Shown here: positions 1 through 8,549 of the stretch, piece by piece | How positions within the stretch are numbered: the first letter of the stretch is position 1 | Layout of the letters: each line of letters begins with the position of its first letter | Assembly (NCBI GenBank): GCA_019245115.1 | Contig: JAFARZ010000432.1 | Coordinates: forward strand, 1-57,036 | Length of the DNA: 57,036 bases | Source: Streptosporangiaceae bacterium | GTDB taxonomy: Bacteria > Actinomycetota > Actinomycetes > Streptosporangiales > Streptosporangiaceae | Direction: 5' to 3' | The notes under the pieces: model-generated | What the model was told of the DNA's origin: nothing | Databases searched by the model: none | The model's input: only the letters and a program-made list of their open reading frames with translations | Position numbers and translations under genes: made by a program

Positions 1-1
1 G

Positions 2-445
2 TACGGCTACTCGCTGTGGGAGTTCCAGGTGTACGGCACCGCCGCCAGCGCCTGCGGCACCGCGAACGCCGCGCAGGGCCAGCCGGCCACCGCCTCCTCC
101 ACCGAGAACGCCGGCACCCCGGCGTCCGCCGCCGTCGACGGCGACACCGGCACCCGCTGGTCCAGCGCCTTCTCCGACCCGCAGTGGCTGCAGGTCGATC
201 TCGGCTCCGCCAAGTCGATCTGCCAGGTCATCCTCAACTGGGAAACCGCCTACGGCAAGGCATTCCAGATCCAGACCTCGCCGGACGGGTCGACCTGGAC
301 CACGATCTTCTCCACCACCATCGGGACCGGCGGCACCCAGACGCTGAACGTGTCGGGCAGCGGCCGCTACATCCGGATGTACGGCACCGCCCGCGGCACC
401 CAGTGGGGCTACTCCCTCTGGGAATTCCAGGTGTATGCCAGCTGA
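2..445 (+). CDS. Secreted F5/8 type C (discoidin) protein, C-terminal part
   Basis: The gene enters from the left edge in frame 2 and stops at 443-445. What is visible is the end of one discoidin module (GYSLWEFQVYG), a short linker with a Cys, and one complete F5/8 type C module of about 130 residues. The complete module has the typical DGDTGTRWSS, LQVDLGS and RYIRMYGTARGTQWGYSL elements. Such beta-sandwich modules bind carbohydrate and are usually attached to extracellular glycoside hydrolases or lyases. The catalytic part must lie upstream of the window. The module is nearly the same at DNA level as the one in the gene at 1926-4187, so the two genes share a recent duplication or conversion. 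The fold is clear; the enzyme type is unknown. Confidence 0.85.
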   Translation, partial: YGYSLWEFQVYGTAASACGTANAAQGQPATASSTENAGTPASAAVDGDTGTRWSSAFSDPQWLQVDLGSAKSICQVILNWETAYGKAFQIQTSPDGSTWTTIFSTTIGTGGTQTLNVSGSGRYIRMYGTARGTQWGYSLWEFQVYAS

Positions 446-510
446 GCGGCAAGGAGTGGTGGGGGAGTACCTGGCTCAGTGGACGCACGGCAGTACGTTC
501 CATGCAATCT

Positions 511-1692
511 TTAGCGTGGCGCTCCGTTGACGAAGTGCTCGACAGGCAGTGTCGCCGCGCCGAGCGTGACCGCGTCCGGCCCGAGCTGGCCCAGCTCTAT
601 CGAGGTCGCGGCGAAGGGATGACGCAATGAGTGCTTACGGGCGGATTCGCGGATCGCCGGCAGCAGCCGGCGGCCCAGCAGCAAGCCCGCCCAGCCGCCG
701 ATGATGACCCGCTCCGGGTTGAACAAGTTGATCAGGTTGGCGATGCCCGCGCCCAGGTAGCCGGCGGTTTCCTCCAGTATCGCGGCGGCGAGCGCCGAGG
801 TGCCGGCGGCGTCGATCAGCGCGGCCAGCGCCGATTCCTCGTCGAGGCCCGCGGTAGACCGGCCATAACGCTCGAGGATCGCCTCCGCGCCCACGTATGC
901 CTCCAGGCACCCGGCCGACCCGCAGCGGCACTTCCTGCCGTCAGCCACTATGACCGTGTGTCCCCACTCCGCCGCGCTGGATGTGGCGCCCTGGTACGTG
1001 GTGCCGCCGGAGATCAGCGACGCGCCCACTCCGGATCCGATCAGCGCCACGACGGCGTTCCGCGTGCCCCGGCCGGCGCCGAACCACAGCTCGGCCTGGC
1101 CCATGGTCTTCGCGCAGTTCTCGAAGCGCATTGGCAGATCGGTGCCGTTCCGCAGCAGCCGCTCGAGCGGTACCGCCTCCCAGCCGTAGGTCTGACCGTG
1201 GAACAGCACTTCGGGCCCCTGCTCGACAATGCCCGGTACGCCGATGCCGACGCCGAGGACCGCCGCGGGATCGATGGCGCTGTCGGTCAGCACGGCGTTC
1301 AGGCCGGAAAGTATCAGGCTCACCACGACGTCTACGTCGTGGCTGGCCGGGTTCAGCGGATACTCCGCCTTCGCCCGCTCGGTCATTGTCAGGTCGAACA
1401 GCTCCACCCGCACGCGGGTTTCGCCGACATCGGCGCCGATGACGTAGCCGTGTTCGGCGTTTATGTCCAGCATGACCCGCGGCCTGCCGCCGTCGGAGTC
1501 CACGGATCCGGCCTCGATCACGATGCCCTCATCACGCAGCTCGCGGATCACGTTCGTCACCGAGGCGGGGCTGAGGCCGGTCGCGACGCTCAGCTCGTGA
1601 CGGCTGAGCGGCCGGCTGAAATACAACGACCACAGGACCGCGGCCCGGTTCTCCCGGCGCAGATCCCGGACCGTGGCTCGCTTGTGCTCCAG
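511..1692 (-). CDS. ROK family transcriptional repressor
   Basis: N-terminal winged helix (LSRHELSVATGLSPASVTN) followed by a ROK sugar-kinase-like domain. The domain has an ATP-binding-type segment (VIGADVGETRVRVELFDL), a GIGVPG motif and the ROK zinc site CRCGSAGCLEAY. Family members repress carbohydrate genes and release DNA on binding a sugar. I chose a CTG start at 1690-1692. It sits six bases after AGGGGG and restores the usual N-terminus (RATVRDLRRENRAAVL). The first ATG/GTG/TTG in frame is a TTG at 1624-1626, which would cut into the helix-turn-helix. The gene is divergent from the discoidin/beta-helix gene at 1926, its likely target. Family call is firm; the start is inferred. Confidence 0.85.
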   Translation of the reverse strand: MEHKRATVRDLRRENRAAVLWSLYFSRPLSRHELSVATGLSPASVTNVIRELRDEGIVIEAGSVDSDGGRPRVMLDINAEHGYVIGADVGETRVRVELFDLTMTERAKAEYPLNPASHDVDVVVSLILSGLNAVLTDSAIDPAAVLGVGIGVPGIVEQGPEVLFHGQTYGWEAVPLERLLRNGTDLPMRFENCAKTMGQAELWFGAGRGTRNAVVALIGSGVGASLISGGTTYQGATSSAAEWGHTVIVADGRKCRCGSAGCLEAYVGAEAILERYGRSTAGLDEESALAALIDAAGTSALAAAILEETAGYLGAGIANLINLFNPERVIIGGWAGLLLGRRLLPAIRESARKHSLRHPFAATSIELGQLGPDAVTLGAATLPVEHFVNGAPR

Positions 1693-1834
1693 AGTGGTCC
1701 CCCTAAATTCAAAACTTGTAACAAGGCTACTTCAGAGGTCAGGTGCGCCCGGCTGGTGGACCGCGGAGCCAGCACGGCCGTTTTTATGAATCGTTAACTA
1801 CCAAGGTAGCGCCAGGAAGCCTGCATCTCGACCC

Positions 1835-1863
1835 TTGACCGGGTGTTTTCTGCTAGTTAAGTT
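1835..1863 (+). promoter_or_regulatory. Candidate sigma70-type promoter for the beta-helix gene
   Basis: TTGACC at 1835-1840, a 17-base spacer, then TAAGTT at 1858-1863. It lies about 60 bases upstream of the ATG at 1926, in the ROK/target divergent region. Seen by eye only. Confidence 0.35.
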
Positions 1864-1925
1864 AAATCATGAAATAAGTCCTGTATTAAGTTGTGCCAGC
1901 CAGCACGGCTCCCTTGGAGGACAGC

Positions 1926-4187
1926 ATGCCGACCCAGCAAGAGCGTCCACGACCGCGACGTGTCAGATCCGCCCGGCCTGCGAGGCGGGTGATCACCACT
2001 CTGTTCGCCAGCGCCGCCCTGGTATTCACCGGACTCGTGGCGGGTGCCGGGGTCGGCACCGCGGCCGGTGCCGCGGCCGGCGCCGCGGCGCCGAGGGCCG
2101 CTGCCGCCACCTGCGGGACGACGGATATCGCCCAGGGCCGGCCGGCGACAGCCTCGTCGCTGGAGAGTGCGTCGTTCCCGGCCGCCAATGCGGTGGACGG
2201 GAACCTGGGCACGCGGTGGTCCAGCCAGTTCTCCGACCCGCAGTGGCTGGAGGTCGACCTGGGCTCGGTCCAGCCGGTCTGCCAGGTCACCCTCGACTGG
2301 GAAACAGCCTACGGCAAGGCCTTCCAGATCCAGACCTCGCCGGACGGGTCGGCCTGGACCACGATCTTCTCCACCACCACCGGCACCGGCGGCACCCAGA
2401 CGCTGAGCGTATCGGGCACCGGCCGCTACATCCGCATGTACGGCACCGCCCGCGGCACCCAGTGGGGCTACTCCCTGTGGGAATTCCAGGTCTACACCAC
2501 CACCAGCAGCGGAGGCGGCGGCTGCACCGGCGGGTCGAACACGCCGGACTTCGGCCCGAACGTGTACATCTTCGACCCCAGCCAGGGCAACTCCAGCATC
2601 CAGACCACGCTGAACAACGTCTTCAACACCCAGAAGGTCAACCAGTTCGGCACCCAGCGCTACGCCCTGCTGTTCAAGCCGGGCACGTACAGCGTGGAAG
2701 CCAACATCGGCTACTACACATCCATCCAGGGCCTGGGCCAGAATCCGGACGACGTCACCATCAACGGTGACGTCACCGTGGACGCGTTCGACGGCACGGG
2801 CAACGCCACGCAGAACTTCTGGCGGTCGGCGGAGAACATGGCGATCAACCCGTCCGCGGGGAACGACCGCTGGGCCGTGGCCCAGGCGGGACCGTTCCGG
2901 AGGATGGACGTGCACGGCGGCCTTGAGCTGTACCCGGCCAGCTACGGCTATGCCAGCGGCGGCTACATCGCGGACACCAAGGTCTCCGGCCAGGTCTCCA
3001 GCGTGTCGCAGCAGCAGTGGTACTCACGCGACAGCAACTTCGGCAGCTGGAGCGGCGGGGTGTGGAACATGGTGTTCTCCGGCGTGAACGGCGCGCCAGC
3101 GCAGACCTTCCCCAACCCGCCGGAGACGACGCTGGCCACCACGCCCGTATCGCGGGACGTGCCGTACCTCTACGTGGACTCCTCCGGCGGCTACCACGTC
3201 TTCCTGCCTTCGCTGCGGACGGGATCGTCGGGCCCGAGCTGGGCGAACGGCCCGACGCCGGGCACATCGGTGCCGATGAGCCAGTTCTTCGTGGCCACGC
3301 CGTCCGACACCGCGGCGCAGATCAACGCGGCGCTGGCGCAAGGCTGCAACCTGTTCTTCACCCCGGGTGTCTACAACATCGACCAGACGCTCAACGTCAC
3401 CAACCCCGACACCGTGGTGCTCGGCGTCGGCATGCCGACGCTGATCCCCGTCGGCGGCGTGGACACCATGCATGTCGCTGACGTTGACGGAGTCCGGATC
3501 GACGGTCTGCTGTTCGACGCCGGCACGACCAACTCCAACGCCCTGCTGACCATCGGCCCGGCGGGCTCGTCGGCCAGCCACGCCAGCAACCCGGCCTCGG
3601 TGCAGGACACATTCTTCCGGATCGGCGGCGACATCGCGGGCAAGGCCACCAACAGCCTGATCGTGAACTCCAGCAACACGCTGATCGACGACATCTGGGC
3701 GTGGCGGGCCGACCACGGCAACGGCGGAACGGTCGGCTGGACGGTCAACACCGCTCAGCATGGCGTGGTTGTAAACGGCAATAATGTGCTCGCGACCGGC
3801 CTGTTCGTCGAGCACTACCAGAACTATGAGGTGCAGTGGTTCGGCAACGGCGGCGAGACCATCTTCTTCCAGAACGAGATGCCGTATGACCCGCCGAACC
3901 AGGCGGCGTGGATGAACGGGCCGGTCAACGGGTTCGCCTCTTACGAGGTGGGTCCAGGCGTGACGTCGCACCAGGCATACGGAATGGGCAGCTACTGCTA
4001 CTTCAACGTCAACAATTCGGTGGTGGCGGACCATGCGTTCGAGTCGCCCACGGGGTCCGGGATCCATTTCCACGACCTGCTCACGGTGTCGCTCGGCGGC
4101 GTCGGAGTGATCGAGCACGTGGTCAACTCAACGGGAGGAGCTACGCCGTCCAACACGACTCCGGTCGATATCACGAGTTATCCGTAG
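1926..4187 (+). CDS. Secreted discoidin plus parallel beta-helix protein (GH55/pectate-lyase-like)
   Basis: 753 residues. The start is the ATG after TTGGAGG at 1914-1920; a GTG at 1893 is in frame but has no ribosome site. An arginine-rich n-region and a hydrophobic stretch ending near an alanine-rich cleavage zone (about residue 60) indicate export. Residues ~65-200 form an F5/8 type C module, followed by a Gly/Ser linker. Residues ~215-430 and ~450-750 look like two right-handed beta-helix domains. The second opens with the element SDTAAQINAALAQGCNLFF and continues with PGVYNI, as in GH55 and pectate-lyase folds. Relatives are often labelled 'adenylyl cyclase', which the sequence does not support. 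Probable role: binding and cutting of an extracellular polysaccharide. The substrate cannot be read from sequence. Probably controlled by the divergent ROK regulator. Confidence 0.8.
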   Translation: MPTQQERPRPRRVRSARPARRVITTLFASAALVFTGLVAGAGVGTAAGAAAGAAAPRAAAATCGTTDIAQGRPATASSLESASFPAANAVDGNLGTRWSSQFSDPQWLEVDLGSVQPVCQVTLDWETAYGKAFQIQTSPDGSAWTTIFSTTTGTGGTQTLSVSGTGRYIRMYGTARGTQWGYSLWEFQVYTTTSSGGGGCTGGSNTPDFGPNVYIFDPSQGNSSIQTTLNNVFNTQKVNQFGTQRYALLFKPGTYSVEANIGYYTSIQGLGQNPDDVTINGDVTVDAFDGTGNATQNFWRSAENMAINPSAGNDRWAVAQAGPFRRMDVHGGLELYPASYGYASGGYIADTKVSGQVSSVSQQQWYSRDSNFGSWSGGVWNMVFSGVNGAPAQTFPNPPETTLATTPVSRDVPYLYVDSSGGYHVFLPSLRTGSSGPSWANGPTPGTSVPMSQFFVATPSDTAAQINAALAQGCNLFFTPGVYNIDQTLNVTNPDTVVLGVGMPTLIPVGGVDTMHVADVDGVRIDGLLFDAGTTNSNALLTIGPAGSSASHASNPASVQDTFFRIGGDIAGKATNSLIVNSSNTLIDDIWAWRADHGNGGTVGWTVNTAQHGVVVNGNNVLATGLFVEHYQNYEVQWFGNGGETIFFQNEMPYDPPNQAAWMNGPVNGFASYEVGPGVTSHQAYGMGSYCYFNVNNSVVADHAFESPTGSGIHFHDLLTVSLGGVGVIEHVVNSTGGATPSNTTPVDITSYP

Positions 4188-4296
4188 GAGTCGTCTGCGG
4201 GCGAGCGGCCGGCGGTTTTGCGTCCGCGGGGTCGGCCCGCGGGCGCGGGTCGGGCCCGCGCGGCCGCGGGTCGGCCCGCGCGGCCGCGGCCGGTTC

Positions 4297-4326
4297 AGGA
4301 ACCGTCCCTCCAGGGGGACGGTTCCT
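4297..4326 (+). terminator. Hairpin terminator after the beta-helix gene
   Basis: Perfect 12-bp arms (4297-4308 and 4315-4326) around a six-base loop, preceded by GC-rich repeats. No U-tract follows, as is usual for high-GC actinomycete terminators. Confidence 0.65.
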
Positions 4327-4580
4327 CACGTGGCGTGCCAGAGAACGTTAATCGATACGCGGCATACTTCGTGAGCGGCTGGCGGTTTTGCCATGATATG
4401 GCCATTATGGGGACTGCGCTGGACCTTGGTGGCTAATTCACGCGCTACCGTCCGACGCCGCAAGTCGTTAATTACAGAAGTTGAAGCACGGAGGTCTGCG
4501 CCGCGCCCCCGGCCGGGTTGATGGCCTTTCCTTCATGCGGCGACCCTTCCTCCACGCGGTGCCCGCCCTGCACCTCCAAC

Positions 4581-4698
4581 AGCGCGGAAATTTCGTGCTG
4601 CGCGGAGATTTACCCGCCGTATTCGTACATTTTATTTCCGCGCAGCACGGATGTTCCGTCTTAATCCAAATCCCGTTCGGGACTTACTGGGCATTCAG
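4581..4698 (+). repeat. Dispersed palindromic repeat, family 1, copy 1
   Basis: 118-base element matching 9886-10003 over its whole length with no gaps by eye, roughly four bases in five. Shared blocks include GGAAATTTCGTGC at the left and CACGGATGTTCCG plus CTTAATCCAAATCCC at the right. In this copy CGTGCTGCGCGG and CCGCGCAGCACG are perfect 12-bp inverted arms around an AT-rich centre. No transposase is encoded. It resembles a MITE or REP-type element; the family is not one I can name. Confidence 0.65.
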
Positions 4699-4836
4699 TT
4701 CAAATCCGGCAACACCGCGGAACCGCGATGTCGATCCGCAGCTGGACACATGCCTCCAACGGGAGACAGACCCCAGCCTTTCAGCTCAGTAGCCACCAGA
4801 TCTGCGCTGGCGCTGGACGACACGGAAGATTGGAGC

Positions 4837-4901
4837 CTTGTGGAAGGTTGGGTGCCGGTTTCCGGCGCCTTTTCTTCCGCAGGGCATTTATCTTCCACAA
4901 G
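4837..4901 (+). repeat. Nested-hairpin dispersed repeat, family 2, copy A
   Basis: Outer arms CTTGTGGAAG (4837-4846) and CTTCCACAAG (4892-4901) are perfect inverted repeats. Inside is a 37-base core (4842-4878) with its own hairpin around GCCGGTTTCCGGC. Other copies are at 17655-17732 and 31286-31356. It could act as a terminator or as a REP-like structure. Confidence 0.65.
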
Positions 4902-5064
4902 ATAACTAGCCTCCGTGGCCGGTATATGATGATGTGCGTAATTCGCCAGGCTATGCTGGTGCATCTTAAGCGAAGGCGGCATGGCCGAAATGCCGCAAAC
5001 ACAGCTAATTTGGCACCTGCAATTGACTGGATACGATGTCCGCGAGGGCCGGAGATGATAACAG

Positions 5065-5185
5065 CAAGAAGCGCTGGGCGCAAGAAGCGCTGGGCGCTGG
5101 GCGCCGGGCGCTGGGTGCTGGGCGCCGGGGTGCCGGGGTGCCGGAGCAAACGCGGCCGGAGCAAACGCGGCCGGAGCAAACGCGG
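5065..5185. repeat. Tandem minisatellites upstream of the TetR gene end
   Basis: Two perfect 16-base units (5065-5080, 5081-5096), a run of GGGCGCTGGGCGCC-like variants, then three perfect 15-base units starting CCGGAGCAAACGCGG (5141-5185). The units are intergenic and immediately downstream of the TetR stop. Confidence 0.85.
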
Positions 5186-5216
5186 CCGCAGGCGAGACCG
5201 GGGCTGATGGGCACGG

Positions 5217-5792
5217 TTAGACGGGGGCGTCGTCTGGGAGGACGCCTCTGAGTTCGCCCATCAGGTCGCGGAAGATGCCTAGGAGGTCGCGCTGACCCGG
5301 GTCGCTGACCCAGCGCGCGAAGGCGACCTTGAACACGGCCACCGCCGTCTCGGCGGCCAGGCTCGCGGCGGGCTCGGGAACACCCCGATCGCGCAGTGCG
5401 CCGGCCACGGCCGTGGCGAAGGCCGCGAGCTTGATCAGTTCGCGCTCCCGTAGTTCCGCGTTCCCGGACACGATGGCATCGCGCAGCCTGGCCCGTTCCG
5501 GGTTTTCCTGGATCACGGAACTCGCCGCCGCCAGCGCCGCGCCGGCCGCGTCCATCGCCGTCGCCGAGGCCGGGGCGTCCGCGACGGCACGCACCAGGAG
5601 ATCGCGCATCATGTCCATGCCGGAGAACAGGACCTCGCGCTTGTCGGCGAAGTGCCGGAAGAACGTGCGCTCGGTCAGTCCGGCGCGGGCGGCGATCTCC
5701 GCGACCGTGGTCCGCTCGAAGCCTTGCTCGGCATAGAGCGCCATGGCCGCCTTCGCCAGCCGGCCGCGCGCGTCCGGCTCCCATCGACCCAT
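5217..5792 (-). CDS. TetR family regulator
   Basis: 191 residues. N-terminal helix-turn-helix (RTTVAEIAARAGLTERTFFRHF, shown split: TVAEIAARAGLTERTFF is the recognition region) within the first 60 residues. The C-terminal all-helical ligand domain has the ELRERELIKLAAFATAVAGA region typical of the acyl-TetR_C type. I took the ATG at 5790-5792, which begins MGRWEPDARGRL; an upstream start at 5828 would run through the operator. Divergent from the NAD-epimerase gene at 5888, with twin operator-like sites between them. It therefore probably represses that gene and itself. Ligand unknown. Confidence 0.85.
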   Translation of the reverse strand: MGRWEPDARGRLAKAAMALYAEQGFERTTVAEIAARAGLTERTFFRHFADKREVLFSGMDMMRDLLVRAVADAPASATAMDAAGAALAAASSVIQENPERARLRDAIVSGNAELRERELIKLAAFATAVAGALRDRGVPEPAASLAAETAVAVFKVAFARWVSDPGQRDLLGIFRDLMGELRGVLPDDAPV

Positions 5793-5809
5793 GGCACGAT
5801 GATACGTGA

Positions 5810-5853
5810 TGACAGTGACTGACCTCACGTGCTAGTCTCATGACAGTCACTGA
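5810..5853. promoter_or_regulatory. Twin TetR operator-like sites
   Basis: TGACAGTGACTGAC at 5812-5825 (within one or two bases) and TGACAGTCACTGAC about 30 bases downstream. Each is a near-palindrome of the form TGACAGT-ACTGAC. They sit between the divergent TetR and epimerase genes, where an autoregulatory operator is expected. Confidence 0.6.
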
Positions 5854-5887
5854 CATCAACCAAGCGATGCGAATCTGGAGGGTTCTC

Positions 5888-6769
5888 ATGCGCGTATTCG
5901 TCACCGGTGCCTCCGGCTGGATCGGCTCGGCCGTCGTCCCCGAGCTCATCGGCGCGGGTCACCAGGTCATCGGGCTCGCCCGTTCCGGCCAGTCGGCGGA
6001 AGCCGTCGCCGCCGCGGGAGCCGAGGTGCTCCGCGGCGACCTGGCCGACCTGGACACCTTGCGCGCCGGAGCGGCCGGCTCCGACGGCGTCATCCACCTC
6101 GCGTTCATCCACGACTTCACCGACTTCGCGGCGTCGGTAGGCGCCGACCGGCGCGCCATCGAGACGATGGGCGCCGCGCTCGAGGGCTCCGGCAAGCCCC
6201 TGGTCATTGCCTCCGGGACGGCCGCGGTGCCTGGGCACGTGGCGAGCGAGCGCGACGAGTCCGCGTCCGGCTCACCCGTGGCGGCCAGGCTCGCGAACGC
6301 CCATGCGACCATCGACCTGGCGGCACGCGGAGTCCGTTCGTCGGTCGTGGGGCTGCCCCGGACGGTGCACGGCGACGGCGATCGTCACGGCTTCATCGCC
6401 CGCCTGGTCGGCTTCGCCCGCGACAAGGGCGTCTCCGGCTATGTCGGCGACGGGTCCAGCCGCTGGCCCGCCGTGCACGTACTGGACGCCGCGCACCTGT
6501 TCCGCCTGGCGGTGGAGCGGGCGCCGGCGGGATCGAGGCTGCACGCGGTCGGCGACGAGGGCGTTCCGATCCGCGACATCGCCGCGGTGATCGGCCGCCA
6601 CCTGAACGTACCCACGGCTTCGGTTCCGGCCGAGGATTTCGGCTGGCTGGGCCAGATCCTCGCGATCGACCAGCCGGCGTCGGCCGAGCTGACCCGCGAA
6701 CTGCTCGGGTGGCGGCCGGTCCAGCCCGGGCTGATAGAGGACCTGGACAAGGGCCACTACTTCGGTTAA
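5888..6769 (+). CDS. NAD(P)-dependent epimerase/dehydratase-type extended SDR
   Basis: 293 residues starting MRVFVTGASGWIGSAVVPEL, the Rossmann glycine motif TGxxGxxG of extended SDRs. The ATG at 5888 follows GGAGG at good spacing; an in-frame ATG at 5840 lies inside the operator and is rejected. The fold and later elements (VIHLAFIHDF, VVGLPRTVHGDGDRHGFI, RWPAVHVLDAAHLFRLA) match the 'SDR family oxidoreductase' group often paired with TetR regulators in actinomycetes. The canonical YxxxK pair is not evident, so the reaction is uncertain. Divergent from, and probably repressed by, the TetR protein. Confidence 0.8.
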   Translation: MRVFVTGASGWIGSAVVPELIGAGHQVIGLARSGQSAEAVAAAGAEVLRGDLADLDTLRAGAAGSDGVIHLAFIHDFTDFAASVGADRRAIETMGAALEGSGKPLVIASGTAAVPGHVASERDESASGSPVAARLANAHATIDLAARGVRSSVVGLPRTVHGDGDRHGFIARLVGFARDKGVSGYVGDGSSRWPAVHVLDAAHLFRLAVERAPAGSRLHAVGDEGVPIRDIAAVIGRHLNVPTASVPAEDFGWLGQILAIDQPASAELTRELLGWRPVQPGLIEDLDKGHYFG

Positions 6770-6773
6770 AACC

Positions 6774-8471
6774 TTATTTATCCCGAACGGCGGTGGCCGC
6801 ACCTCCACGATCAGTCCCGCTCTGCTGGTGATGGCGGTAGAACTCCAGCGGTTCGGGCGATAGCGGGGTGTTCCCCAGGATCAGGTCGGCCGCCTTCTCG
6901 GCCATCATCATCACCGGCGCGTAGATGTTGCCGTTGGTGATGTACGGCATCGCGGAGGCGTCGACCACGCGCAGGCCGTCCAGGCCATGCACCCGCATGC
7001 TGGCTGGGTCCACGACCGAGCCGGGGGCGCTGGCGGCGCCCATCCGGCAGGTGCACGAGGGATGCAGGGCGGTCTCGGCGTCCTTGGCGACCCACTCCAG
7101 GATCTGCTCGTCGCTGCGGACGCTGGTCCCGGGGGACAGTTCGCCGCTGTTGTAGGGGTCGAAGGCTTTCTGGTTCAAGATGTGCCTGGCGACGTGGATC
7201 GCCTCGACCCACTCCCTGCGGTCCTGGTCGGTGGACAGGTAGTTGAACCGCAGCGCCGGGTGGACGCGGGGGTCGGCGGACTTGATCCTGACCGACCCCC
7301 GGGCATCGGAGTACATCGGGCCGATGTGGACCTGGTAACCATGACCGCCCGCCGGGACGGAGCCGTCGTACCGGATGGCGATCGGCAGGAAGTGGAACAT
7401 CAGGTTGGGATAGGCCACGTCTTCGTTGCTGCGCGCGAAGCCGCCGCCCTCGAAGTGGTTGGTCGAACCGGGGCCCTTGCGGAAGAACAGCCAGCTGGCA
7501 CCGATCCGCGGGCGGTTGCGCATCTTCAGGGCCGGCTGGACCGAGACGGGCAGCTTGCACCCGTACTGGATGTACACCTCCAGGTGATCTTGCAGGTTCT
7601 GGCCCACGCCGGGCAGATCGGCGACCACGCTCAGGCCCAGGCTGGTCAGGTGATCCGCGGGGCCGACTCCGGACAGCTGGAGCAGTTGCGGGGTGTTGAT
7701 CGCGCCGCCGGACAGGATCACCTCGCTGCCGAGCGCGCGCCTTGCCTGCCCCGCTTGCTGGTATTCAACTCCGATCGCCCGGTTTCCCGAGAACATGACC
7801 CCGGTAACGAACGCGCGGGTCCGTACCGTCAGGTTCGGCCTGCCCATGACCGGGTGCAGGTATGCCCGGGCCGCGCTCAGCCTCCTGCCGCGGTGCACGT
7901 TGCGGTCGAACGGCGCGAACCCTTCCTGCCGGTAGCCGTTGACGTCGTCGGTGAGCTGGTACCCGGCCTGCTGCACCGCCTCGAAGAAAGCCCGGAACAG
8001 CGGGCTGGTCGCGGGCCCGCGTTCCAGCACGAGCGGGCCCTCATGCCCGCGCCACTTCCCGCCGCCCGCCAGGCAGGTCTCCATCTTCTTGAAGTACGGC
8101 AGGCAGTGCGCGTAGTCCCAGGTCCGCATGTCCGGGTCGGCGGCCCAGCGCTCGTAGTCCAGGGGGTTGCCGCGCTGGAAGATCATCCCGTTGATGCTGC
8201 TCGAGCCGCCCAGCACCTTGCCGCGCGCGTGGTAGATCTTCCGTCCGTTCATGAACGGTTCCGGCTCTGACTCGTACTTCCAGTCGTACAGCCTGCTCCC
8301 GATCGGATAGGTCAGCGCGGCCGGCATATGGATGAACACATCCCACGGGTAGTCCGGCCGCCCCGCCTCCAGCAGCAGCACCTGGTTGGCCGGGTCCGCG
8401 CTGAGCCGGTTCGCGAGCGCGCAGCCCGCCGAGCCGCCGCCGACGATGACGAAATCGTATTGCCCGCCCAT
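6774..8471 (-). CDS. betA: GMC oxidoreductase, choline dehydrogenase-like
   Basis: 565 residues. N-terminal FAD site FVIVGGGSAGCALANRLS with the acidic partner LLLEAG, the GMC signature region GKVLGGSSSINGM, and the C-terminal active-site segment ALHPSCTCRMG followed by ITNGNIYAPVMMMAEKAADLI. These are the elements of choline dehydrogenases and related alcohol oxidases. Start ATG at 8469-8471 follows GAGGAGG. No betaine aldehyde dehydrogenase, BetI or transporter lies nearby, so a different alcohol substrate is equally possible. Convergent with the epimerase gene (four bases between stops) and divergent from the MerR gene at 8587. Confidence 0.85.
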   Translation of the reverse strand: MGGQYDFVIVGGGSAGCALANRLSADPANQVLLLEAGRPDYPWDVFIHMPAALTYPIGSRLYDWKYESEPEPFMNGRKIYHARGKVLGGSSSINGMIFQRGNPLDYERWAADPDMRTWDYAHCLPYFKKMETCLAGGGKWRGHEGPLVLERGPATSPLFRAFFEAVQQAGYQLTDDVNGYRQEGFAPFDRNVHRGRRLSAARAYLHPVMGRPNLTVRTRAFVTGVMFSGNRAIGVEYQQAGQARRALGSEVILSGGAINTPQLLQLSGVGPADHLTSLGLSVVADLPGVGQNLQDHLEVYIQYGCKLPVSVQPALKMRNRPRIGASWLFFRKGPGSTNHFEGGGFARSNEDVAYPNLMFHFLPIAIRYDGSVPAGGHGYQVHIGPMYSDARGSVRIKSADPRVHPALRFNYLSTDQDRREWVEAIHVARHILNQKAFDPYNSGELSPGTSVRSDEQILEWVAKDAETALHPSCTCRMGAASAPGSVVDPASMRVHGLDGLRVVDASAMPYITNGNIYAPVMMMAEKAADLILGNTPLSPEPLEFYRHHQQSGTDRGGAATAVRDK

Positions 8472-8549
8472 GGCGCCTCCTCGCGCGCGGGCCGCGGCGG
8501 GAGGAAGGGTTCCTGAGGGTGCGCCACAGCCGTTTGTCATAAAGATCGT

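Larger units (their letters stand above)
4188..5216. other. 1-kb gene-free stretch rich in repeats
   Basis: No convincing gene on either strand. It holds GC-rich direct repeats (about 4237-4290), a strong hairpin terminator, one copy each of two dispersed palindromic repeat families, and two tandem-repeat blocks, all listed separately. Short open frames here simply translate the repeats. Confidence 0.6.

Noticed and set aside
1926..4187. 'Adenylyl cyclase' label sometimes given to relatives
   Set aside because: No cyclase catalytic motif is visible; the sequence shows a discoidin module and beta-helices.
4695..4982. Frames containing EEKAPETG-like sequence near 4.8, 17.7 and 31.3 kb
   Set aside because: The similarity between them comes from the shared nested-hairpin DNA repeat, not from a conserved protein.
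5036..5251. Frame encoding PEQTR repeats
   Set aside because: It only translates the 15-base intergenic minisatellite and runs into the TetR gene antisense.
6774..8471. Glycine betaine synthesis locus
   Set aside because: No betaine aldehyde dehydrogenase, BetI or choline transporter adjoins the GMC gene, so only a choline dehydrogenase-like call is kept.
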